This document shows, in pieces, positions 57,374 through 64,000 of a stretch of DNA of 64,000 bases. How positions within the stretch are numbered: the first letter of the stretch is position 1; each line of letters begins with the position of its first letter. The stretch comes from Brenneria bubanii (lineage in GTDB: Bacteria > Pseudomonadota > Gammaproteobacteria > Enterobacterales > Enterobacteriaceae), in assembly GCF_022378355.1 (NCBI RefSeq), contig NZ_JAKMAJ010000014.1:62001-126000 (forward strand). Direction: 5' to 3'. The notes beneath the pieces are model-generated. The model was not told the DNA's origin, ran no database searches, and saw nothing but the letters and a program-made list of their open reading frames with translations. A program made the position numbers and the translations under genes.

Positions 57374-59506
57374 GTGTTGTCCGCATTCATCGTCGGGGTT
57401 CGTCGTTATATTTATAACAGCAGTTGGCTGTATAATATCCGCATCTTTATCGCTCTTGCCGGTGCGGCAGCCGTTCCCTGGTGGCTGGGTCAGCCGACGT
57501 CGACCATCCCGCTTACGCTCGGCGTCGTTGCCGCCGCGTTAACCGACCTTGACGATCGGCTGTCCGGACGTTTGCGCAACCTCTTCATCACGCTGCTCTG
57601 CTTTCTCATCGCTTCCGTTTCAATCGAGCTGCTGTTTCCTTATCCCTGGTTATTCGGCATCGGTCTGGCTCTATCAACCTGGGGCTTTATCTTGCTCGGC
57701 GCGTTAGGTCAACGCTATGCGACCATTGCCTTCGGCGCGCTGCTGATCGCGGTTTACACCATGCTGGGGATTTCGCTTTACGATACATGGTATCAACAAC
57801 CCGCCATGCTGCTGGTCGGCGCGCTCTGGTACAACCTTCTTACGCTACTTGGACACCTGCTTTTCCCTATCCGCCCGATCCAAGACAATCTGGCGCAGTG
57901 TTATCAACAGCTAGCCCGCTATTTTGATGCCAAGGCCAATCTATTCGATCCTGACCTGGAAGAAGATTCGGACAAACCGCTGATTGAGGTCACTATGGTC
58001 AACAGTCAGTTGGTGGCAACGCTCAATCAAGCCAAAGCGTCATTACTGACTCGCTTACGCGGCGATCGCGGCCAAAGAAGTACGCGTCGAACGCTGCATT
58101 ACTACTTTGTCGCACAAGATATTCACGAGCGAGCCAGCTCCTCTCATATGCATTACGCCCAATTGCGCGAAACATTCCGCCACAGCGATGTGTTATTTCG
58201 TTTTCAGCGTTTACTTTCAATGCAGGCTCGCGCTTGCCAACAGCTTGCGCAATCTATTTTATTTCATCAAATATATCAGCATGATAGTCGCATTGAACGC
58301 GCATTTTCCCACCTTGAGAGAGCGATTATGCGCATTGTAGAAAGCAATGGCGCCACGAATTCACAAATTAAACCGCTGCAATACTTACTGAAAAATCTGC
58401 GTGCGATCGACGCTCAACTATCCACCATTGAATCAGAACAGGCCATCGAACAGGAAAATAATCCAGAAAATACCCTGGCCGATGACAAAATCACCGGCTG
58501 GAGTGATATTCGTCTGAGAATCAGCCGCCACCTGACGCCCCAATCCGCATTGTTTCGTCATGCCGTTCGCATGTCGGTATTACTTTGCAGCGGTTATGCC
58601 ATTATCCAACTGACAGGCATGCACCATGGGTATTGGATATTGTTAACCAGCCTTTTTGTCTGCCAGCCAAACTATAACGCTACCCGGCGCCGTTTGGCGC
58701 TGCGTATCATTGGCACCTTGACGGGTATCCTGTTGGGACTGCCGATTTTATATTTTGTCCCCTCAATTGAAGGGCAACTGACGCTCATCGTCATTAGCGG
58801 CTTACTGTTTTTTGCTTTTCGCCACGTGCAATACGCGCATGCCACCATGTTCATTACATTGCTGGTTTTACTGTGCTTCAACCTGCTCGGCGAAGGCTTT
58901 GAAGTCGCCGCGCCTCGCGTGATCGATACGCTACTGGGCTGCGCCATTGCCTGGGCGGCAGTCAGTTTTATCTGGCCAGACTGGCGTTTTCGCGGGCTGC
59001 CGGCAGTGATTGAGAAAACGTTAAGTGCGAATTGCCGCTATCTGAATGCAATTATGGCGCAATATCATCAGGGAAAAGACAATAGCCTGACTTACCGCAT
59101 CGCCCGCCGCGATGCCCATAACTGCGATGCGGAATTAGCCTCCGTGGTATCTAACATGTCGTCAGAGCCGCATGCCATCCGTAATAAAATGGACAGCGCC
59201 TTTCGTCTGATGTGTCTCAATCATACCTTGCTCAGTTATATTTCCACCTTAGGTGCGCATCGCGAAAAAATCACATCGGCGGAAACCCTGCAATTGCTGG
59301 ATGACTCGGTCCGCCATGTTGAGGCGGCATTGCGCCATCCAGAACAAGAAGATCTAAAAATAAGTCAGGAATTGAATGCAATAACCAGCCGCATTCAATC
59401 CCTGTCAGCAGAACCGGATAGCAAAGAACTATTGGTTCTTCAGCAGATAGGTCTGCTTATTGAGCTATTGCCAGAACTGACGCAATTAAAAAACAGCATT
59501 GATTAG
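57374..59506 (+). CDS. yccS: YccS, FUSC-family inner-membrane protein
   Basis: A 710-residue member of the YccS/YhfK and FUSC family, with about six membrane helices in the N-terminal third (about 20-160), a cytoplasmic middle, a second set of helices (about 400-540) and a helical C-terminal domain. HYGYW-like MHHGYWILLTSLFVCQPNYNA TRRR precedes the second helix set. The family includes AaeB-type aromatic acid exporters, but YccS has no established substrate. GAGGAAATA precedes the start TTG/GTG at 57374. Confidence 0.9.
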   Translation: MLSAFIVGVRRYIYNSSWLYNIRIFIALAGAAAVPWWLGQPTSTIPLTLGVVAAALTDLDDRLSGRLRNLFITLLCFLIASVSIELLFPYPWLFGIGLALSTWGFILLGALGQRYATIAFGALLIAVYTMLGISLYDTWYQQPAMLLVGALWYNLLTLLGHLLFPIRPIQDNLAQCYQQLARYFDAKANLFDPDLEEDSDKPLIEVTMVNSQLVATLNQAKASLLTRLRGDRGQRSTRRTLHYYFVAQDIHERASSSHMHYAQLRETFRHSDVLFRFQRLLSMQARACQQLAQSILFHQIYQHDSRIERAFSHLERAIMRIVESNGATNSQIKPLQYLLKNLRAIDAQLSTIESEQAIEQENNPENTLADDKITGWSDIRLRISRHLTPQSALFRHAVRMSVLLCSGYAIIQLTGMHHGYWILLTSLFVCQPNYNATRRRLALRIIGTLTGILLGLPILYFVPSIEGQLTLIVISGLLFFAFRHVQYAHATMFITLLVLLCFNLLGEGFEVAAPRVIDTLLGCAIAWAAVSFIWPDWRFRGLPAVIEKTLSANCRYLNAIMAQYHQGKDNSLTYRIARRDAHNCDAELASVVSNMSSEPHAIRNKMDSAFRLMCLNHTLLSYISTLGAHREKITSAETLQLLDDSVRHVEAALRHPEQEDLKISQELNAITSRIQSLSAEPDSKELLVLQQIGLLIELLPELTQLKNSID

Positions 59507-59541
59507 CTTGTTGAAACAGCGGGAAATTAAAACTGTGCGCA

Positions 59542-60168
59542 TCAATGCTTGTGTCTCTTAAAAGAAGGCGCGGCGTTGCTTTCATACCATTCCAACAACT
59601 CGTTGCGAATACCGTGCGGCAATGCCGCCTGATGCATGCCGCATATCGCGCCGGCAAGCGCCAGTAATATGTTCACGCTTAAATTCGCGCTAATTTCCCG
59701 CAATTTCAGATAGCTGTCTTTGGCGCCGTATTGCTGCAATTCGTCAATGTTCTTTATGCCGACTTTCCACAACAATCGTTCCAGATCATGATTAAGATTA
59801 GGTAAATCCTTTAAACGCCCGCCGCCAATCTTTGTCGCCTTATCGCGCTGCGCGCCATCCAGTGACATTCGGGCAAAATGTAATAGCTGACCATGATTTT
59901 CCCATAAGGATTCATCGACAAGATAATAATTTAACGAAACCGGCATTCCTCGCTTGGTGTAAACAAGGTGGGGCATATTGCGGTTATGGAAGTGTTGTTC
60001 ATCCTGCTTGCTGGCTCGCAGGTAAAGCTCGCCACCAGAAACCAGAGCAAAAATAATCTTATTTGCTGCGATACTGTAACCACCGAATTGGGAGCGGGAG
60101 GTTATGTTCCCAAAAGATGCAAAGCGACGCTTTGACTGCAAAATCCTTTTTTCGCATAAATGTTTCAT
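59542..60168 (-). CDS. tfoX: Competence regulator TfoX (Sxy)
   Basis: A 208-residue protein (E. coli Sxy 209). The N-terminal TfoX domain contains FGNITSRSQFGGYSIA and ELYLRASKQDEQHF; the C-terminal TfoX domain contains LPNLNHDLERLLWKVGI and LLALAGAICGMH. Sxy works with CRP to activate genes with CRP-S promoters, including DNA-uptake genes. It is divergent from sulA, as in E. coli. AAGGATC lies 8 nt before the ATG. Confidence 0.93.
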   Translation of the reverse strand: MKHLCEKRILQSKRRFASFGNITSRSQFGGYSIAANKIIFALVSGGELYLRASKQDEQHFHNRNMPHLVYTKRGMPVSLNYYLVDESLWENHGQLLHFARMSLDGAQRDKATKIGGGRLKDLPNLNHDLERLLWKVGIKNIDELQQYGAKDSYLKLREISANLSVNILLALAGAICGMHQAALPHGIRNELLEWYESNAAPSFKRHKH

Positions 60169-60325
60169 TACTGTGATCCTTAGTATTGAAATAACCTGTG
60201 CCGTCAGACCGAAATATCCATAACAGGAACAAGTAATTAATCACAGGGCAACGGCGTCTTCAAACACAAAATGAGCTTGTAGAACGTTGCATAGTGAATA
60301 TGCGAAGCGCTTTGAAAAAATCAGG

Positions 60326-60366
60326 TTGATTTTCACTCGCGGCGGATATACTGTATATCCATACAG
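60326..60366 (+). promoter_or_regulatory. SOS promoter of sulA with LexA box
   Basis: CTGTATATCCATACAG at 60351-60366 is a perfect LexA-box core (CTG-N10-CAG with the TATAT...ATA spacer), nearly identical to E. coli sulA. It overlaps a candidate -10 (TATACT, 60347-60352); TTGATT at 60326-60331 is a -35 candidate with a short 15-bp spacer. The start codon is 22 bp further on. Confidence 0.92.
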
Positions 60367-60387
60367 TAATCTATGGGGAAGCTCATT

Positions 60388-60894
60388 ATGCGCATTCAAC
60401 AACGCCGTTTTTTCACTGCTCAGCAGGCTCCGTTTTCCGGTACGCAAGCAGCGACAACATCTTCGACAACCTGTAGTGGCGCCATTAGTGAAGTCGTTTA
60501 CAGCGCCGATCAGCCCATAGTTGCGCATTTACTGCTGCCACTTTTACAACAGCTGGGAGCCCAATCACGCTGGCTACTTTGGTTATCACCTCAGCAGAAG
60601 CTCAGCCGCCCTTGGTTGCAACAATCTGGCTTGCCGTTGGATAAAAGCGTTCAGTTGAATCACATCAATCCCCTCTTCACGGTAGATGCCATGGAAAAAG
60701 CATTGTTGTCTGGAAACTATAGCGCCGTGTTATGCTGGCTGAGTCACGATTTGACCGAGGAAGAAAAGATAAGATTACGTCGTGCGGCCGAGTCAGGTAA
60801 CACCTATGGTTTTATTATGAGGCCGGAAAAAACCAATAACGGCGCACATAGACTGTTTTCTAGCCTAAAAATTCACTCAACTTTGTATCATTGA
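60388..60894 (+). CDS. sulA: SOS cell-division inhibitor SulA
   Basis: A 168-residue protein (E. coli 169). SulA binds FtsZ and blocks its polymerisation during SOS; Lon degrades it through its C-terminus. [32 protein letters not shown] and the C-terminal [13 protein letters not shown], the Lon recognition tail, are conserved. Start at 60388 fits E. coli; upstream codons overlap the promoter. Confidence 0.93.
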   Translation: MRIQQRRFFTAQQAPFSGTQAATTSSTTCSGAISEVVYSADQPIVAHLLLPLLQQLGAQSRWLLWLSPQQKLSRPWLQQSGLPLDKSVQLNHINPLFTVDAMEKALLSGNYSAVLCWLSHDLTEEEKIRLRRAAESGNTYGFIMRPEKTNNGAHRLFSSLKIHSTLYH

Positions 60895-61263
60895 GTAAAT
60901 TCAGAATTATCTCACCCGATTAGCCGGATAACCAGAACATTTCCCGGCTGCATGAGCCTTATCAAGCCTTTCCGGTGTGTTTTTCTACAGTAGAAAACCG
61001 GTGAGATCTGTCAAAACCATCTACTATTTGTTAGTAAGTATGTATGGATCGTTAATTTATCTATGATACGAATCACATCATACTTGTAACTTTCTAATCA
61101 CGTTGTAGACTTTGACTCGCTGGAGTTGCTCTTTTATAACGCCAATACACTTGGTAGTGAGTAATAAATAAGAGCAAAGTCTCCCGTTAAAGGATTTTAA
61201 CCAAAGGTCTATTAACCTTCCGCGTTAATTACCGATTTGGATGATAAGATAATGAGGCGTAAA
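60895..61263 (+). promoter_or_regulatory. sulA-ompA intergenic region with long ompA leader
   Basis: The 369-bp gap should contain the ompA promoter and a leader of over 100 nt, which in E. coli stabilises ompA mRNA by hairpins. TTTTCTAC-A-GTAGAAAA at about 60981-60997 is a hairpin, possibly of sulA read-through. The ribosome-binding region (GATGATAAGATAATGAGGCG) resembles the MicA sRNA target in E. coli but has an insertion; pairing is not tested. Confidence 0.45.
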
Positions 61264-62337
61264 ATGAAAAAAACAGCTATCGCAGTTGCAGTGGCACTGG
61301 CTGGCTTCGCTACCGTAGCCCAAGCAGCACCCAAAGATGACACCTGGTACGTAGGTGGTAAACTGGGTGTATCTCAATTTCATGACACCGGTTTCTACGG
61401 AAACGGTTACAGTGATATCAACAACAACCCGATCAAGAGCAAGTTAGGCGCAGGTGCTTTCCTGGGCTATCAAGCTAACCCTTACTTGGGTTTTGAACTG
61501 GGTTATGACTGGTTGGGCCGTATCAAATATGCCGGTTCATCAGTATCAAATACCGACAGCGCCAGCTTTAAGGCCCAGGGCGTTCAGCTTGCTGCCAAAC
61601 TCAGCTACCCAGTACTGCCGGACCTGGACGTTTACACTCGTTTAGGCGGCATGGTATGGCGTGCGGATAGCAATGCTGGCGGCACTCGCAACCTGGACAA
61701 TGATGATACAGGCGTTTCTCCTCTGGCCGCTCTTGGCGTTGAGTATGCCATCAACAAAAACTGGGCTACCCGTGTAGATTACCAGTGGGTTAGCAACATC
61801 GGTGATGCATCTACCGTTGGCGCCCGCCCTGACAATATGCTGATGAGTGTTGGTCTGTCTTACCGTTTCGGTCAAGATGACTACGTTGCGCCGGTTGCGC
61901 CAGCTCCGGCTCCGGCTCCAGTTGTTGAAACCAAACGTTTCACCCTGAAGTCTGATGTGCTGTTCAACTTCAACAAATCCACACTGAAAGCAGAAGGCCA
62001 GCAATCACTGGATCAACTGTATACTCAGTTGAGCTCTCTGGATCCGAAAGATGGTTCAGTTGTTGTTCTGGGCTTCACAGACCGTTTAGGTTCCGAAAAA
62101 TACAACCAGGCGCTGTCTGAAAAACGTGCTCAGAGCGTTGTTGATTATCTGGTTGCCAAAGGCATCCCGGCAGACAAGATTTCTGCCCGCGGTCAAGGTA
62201 AATCCAACCCTGTTACCGGTTCTACCTGTGACAACGTGAAACCTCGCGCTGCGCTGATCAACTGCCTGGCACCGGATCGTCGAGTTGAGATCGAAGTTAA
62301 AGGCATCAAAGATGTGGTAACTCAGCCTCAGGCTTAA
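61264..62337 (+). CDS. ompA: Outer membrane protein A
   Basis: A 357-residue outer-membrane porin and peptidoglycan tether. A 21-residue signal peptide (ends AQA-APKDD) leads to the eight-stranded barrel (about 22-195), a Pro/Ala hinge ([13 protein letters not shown]) and the OmpA/MotB domain (about 215-345) with [19 protein letters not shown] holding the diaminopimelate-binding Asp and Arg. Extracellular loops differ from E. coli, as is usual. Start at 61264 has GAGG 7 nt upstream. Terminator follows. Confidence 0.97.
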   Translation: MKKTAIAVAVALAGFATVAQAAPKDDTWYVGGKLGVSQFHDTGFYGNGYSDINNNPIKSKLGAGAFLGYQANPYLGFELGYDWLGRIKYAGSSVSNTDSASFKAQGVQLAAKLSYPVLPDLDVYTRLGGMVWRADSNAGGTRNLDNDDTGVSPLAALGVEYAINKNWATRVDYQWVSNIGDASTVGARPDNMLMSVGLSYRFGQDDYVAPVAPAPAPAPVVETKRFTLKSDVLFNFNKSTLKAEGQQSLDQLYTQLSSLDPKDGSVVVLGFTDRLGSEKYNQALSEKRAQSVVDYLVAKGIPADKISARGQGKSNPVTGSTCDNVKPRAALINCLAPDRRVEIEVKGIKDVVTQPQA

Positions 62338-62349
62338 GTTTACCCACAA

Positions 62350-62380
62350 AAAAACCTCGCTTCGGCGAGGTTTTTTTTTA
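62350..62380 (+). terminator. ompA terminator
   Basis: AAAACCTCGC (62351-62360), TTCG loop, GCGAGG (62365-62370), then a T9 run: a strong intrinsic terminator 17 bp after ompA. Confidence 0.93.
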
Positions 62381-62417
62381 TTCGTCAACATTTACTAACC
62401 ACTCATTCAGCAAACGC

Positions 62418-62879
62418 CTAGCTGCGGTTTCCTTTATTCAGGATGGCTTTAAGATCCTGCTTGAACAACGACATTTGGCTGGCATATTTTTCTTTGTGTT
62501 CCGCATCTTCAATCAGTTGAACTATGGTGTCCGATAATGTACTTCCACGTCGCTGCGCCAATGCGGCCAAACGCTGCCAGACGAGAAATTCCAGGTCGAT
62601 GGATTTTTTCCGTGTATGCTGATGTTCCGCATTAAAATGACGTTTTCGCCGCGCGCGAATAGTTTGCTTCATGCGATTCTCCAACGCCGGATTCATGCAT
62701 TGCTCTATCCACTTCAGCACTTTTACTGGCTGGTTTTCCATTTGCAGCAAGGAATTCACCGCATCGTCTGCCGCACTCAATTCCAAGAACCGAGTGATAG
62801 CTTCGCCTTCACGGTGCTTTTTCACCAGATATTTCCATTTCCATCCGCACTCAAGATTTTCTAACTGTTGATATTTCAT
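62418..62879 (-). CDS. matP: Macrodomain Ter protein MatP
   Basis: A 153-residue protein (E. coli 150) that binds matS sites in the Ter region, organises the Ter macrodomain and links it to the divisome. [20 protein letters not shown] is the conserved N-terminus; the C-terminal ribbon-helix-helix region has [20 protein letters not shown] and [11 protein letters not shown]. Its presence fits a location near the terminus. Confidence 0.95.
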   Translation of the reverse strand: MKYQQLENLECGWKWKYLVKKHREGEAITRFLELSAADDAVNSLLQMENQPVKVLKWIEQCMNPALENRMKQTIRARRKRHFNAEHQHTRKKSIDLEFLVWQRLAALAQRRGSTLSDTIVQLIEDAEHKEKYASQMSLFKQDLKAILNKGNRS

Positions 62880-63087
62880 ACTGATTCTTCAGTGACCGTG
62901 TAACGTTGATGTTAGCATAACAGTTTTTTTTTGATTTTTACTGCTCTCTGCTTATTTTTAAGACTATTTTTTGCACAAAACAAGTTAATTAAGCGCGCTC
63001 CTTTTCTATCATATGACACTCTTCATGTGCAGCCTGAATTATTCTTGTATAATCACGCTTTTCCTTAAGACGACTACATTTGATACT

Positions 63088-64000
63088 TTGACCAGTAACC
63101 GACTAGCATGGCAGCATTTACTGCCCAACCATACGCCTTATCAAACCCTATTCGCCCAGGCCGCACAGCTAACTCCTGCTGAGTTCTCTGTTATTCAGCC
63201 GCGTTTGGCCGATAGCCTGACACTTTTTTGTCATCCGCGTTCACCTTCACGTTTTATGTTACTGAAAGCGTTGGAGGACAGCGAATACATGGCGCTGGTT
63301 GAGCGGACTGTGAATGCCATAAAACCCAAGACCGGCACGCTGTTCGGCAGTAAATATACTGTTGAAGGTCCCACTGTCAGGGTTCAACCAGCAACGCAGT
63401 CTACTGATAATTTTGCATCACAGCGCCTATGCGGTTATCGAGAATGGATTGAAGCTGAGCAACTATTTGGAGCTGTCCGCTGTTTTCAGGGAGAAGTTAC
63501 CCTTACGCCCGGGTTAATTCATCAAGTGAATGGCGGTACATTGATTCTTAACGCCAGAACCTTGTTAGCCCAACCATTGATGTGGCTACGTCTAAAGCAG
63601 ATCATCACGGAGGGCGAATATTGCTGGCTCTCTCCGGATGAGCGCAAGCCCTTACCCCTAGATATTCCGTCCATGCCGATAGATATCCGCTTAATCATTA
63701 TCGGGGATCGGGAAAGCTTAGGCGATATTCATGATATCGAGCCGGAGCTCAGTGAACGCGCCGTATATGGTGAATTTGAAGCTCAACTACAGCTTATCGA
63801 AGCCGAAGATATGGAACGTTGGTGCGCCTATATCAATGCGCTGTGTCAGGAAAATCAGTTGCCTCGTCTGTCCGCCGATGCCTGGCCCGAATTTTTCAAT
63901 CAGGCGGTTCGTTATAGCGGCGACCAAGGTTGCCTGCCGCTATGCCCGCTTTGGCTGAACAATCAGCTAAAATATGCCGCGTTATATGCGCAAAGCCAGG
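63088..64000 (+). CDS. ycbZ: YcbZ, Lon-like ATP-independent/AAA protease homologue (5' part)
   Basis: The first 304 residues of a gene cut off by the right edge. The protein resembles E. coli YcbZ (LonH), a Lon-related putative protease: LAWQHLLP at the start, IEAEQLFG, LTPGLIHQVNGGTLILNART, QPLMWLRLKQI, LIIIGDRESL and EPELSERAVYGEFE. The first half is the AAA-like region; the proteolytic domain lies beyond the window. The only start giving the family N-terminus is TTG at 63088-63090, with no strong ribosome-binding site. It diverges from matP as in E. coli. Confidence 0.92.
   Translation, partial: MTSNRLAWQHLLPNHTPYQTLFAQAAQLTPAEFSVIQPRLADSLTLFCHPRSPSRFMLLKALEDSEYMALVERTVNAIKPKTGTLFGSKYTVEGPTVRVQPATQSTDNFASQRLCGYREWIEAEQLFGAVRCFQGEVTLTPGLIHQVNGGTLILNARTLLAQPLMWLRLKQIITEGEYCWLSPDERKPLPLDIPSMPIDIRLIIIGDRESLGDIHDIEPELSERAVYGEFEAQLQLIEAEDMERWCAYINALCQENQLPRLSADAWPEFFNQAVRYSGDQGCLPLCPLWLNNQLKYAALYAQSQ

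Noticed and set aside
60290-60320. CRP-S site for tfoX (TGCGA...TTGAA)
   Set aside because: Only one half-site fits; the second diverges too far to claim.

Overview
The window is a chromosomal segment of an enterobacterium (order Enterobacterales). Gene order and protein sequences point to a plant-associated Pectobacteriaceae-like genome (Brenneria/Pectobacterium/Dickeya group); that genus-level placement is inference. Most of it matches, in order, the Escherichia coli map between roughly ycbZ and ndh. It is interrupted by one accessory stretch (about 39.2-50.4 kb) and several gene-content differences.

Layout. 0-1.5 kb: the 3' end of a glutamate/aspartate-binding protein gene, then ycfJ. 1.5-6.6 kb: ndh, ycfP, nagZ, thiK, lpoB and hinT on the minus strand (respiratory NADH oxidation, cell-wall recycling, thiamine salvage, PBP1B activation). 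6.9-8.0 kb: a glycerol-dehydrogenase gene where E. coli has fhuE. 8.5-14.6 kb: ptsG with conserved Mlc, CRP and SgrS control sequences, then ycfH, holB, tmk, mltG and pabC. 14.8-20.9 kb: the fatty-acid/phospholipid cluster fabF, acpP, fabG, fabD, fabH, plsX with rpmF and yceD. 21-26.5 kb: yceF, rluC and rne, with a long rne leader. 26.6-39.2 kb: a small monooxygenase, pyrC, SOS-controlled dinI, a small IraP-like ORF, bssS, yceJ, yceI, trhO, lpxL, mdtG, opgH and opgG. The flg, murJ, rimJ and grxB block that E. coli carries between rne and pyrC is absent.

Accessory stretch (39.2-50.4 kb): a DUF2946 protein and a PepSY membrane protein with a His/Met-rich segment, a methyl-accepting chemotaxis protein, several small genes (a ribbon-helix-helix protein, a Cys-rich secreted protein, a GhoT/OrtT-type membrane toxin, a DUF523 protein, YbiI), a stress-type group (UspF, a CsbD/YqjD-like protein, a YodC-like protein), an AT-rich membrane protein, and a decayed patch with an internally deleted IS630-family transposase. 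The decayed patch abuts the 3' end of a tRNA-Ser(UGA) gene, a classic position for island remnants.

Right flank (50.7-64 kb): yccA, tusE, yccX, hspQ, yccU, yccT/csgI, mgsA, helD, yccF, yccS, tfoX, SOS-controlled sulA, ompA, matP and a truncated ycbZ, in the E. coli order. I found no CRISPR array, intact insertion sequence, prophage or clearly new multi-gene system. The most unusual items are the LexA box nested in a perfect 14-bp inverted repeat at dinI, the orphan OrtT-like toxin, the IS remnant beside tRNA-Ser, a five-copy heptanucleotide tandem repeat upstream of yceJ, and the unassigned small genes at 44-49 kb.
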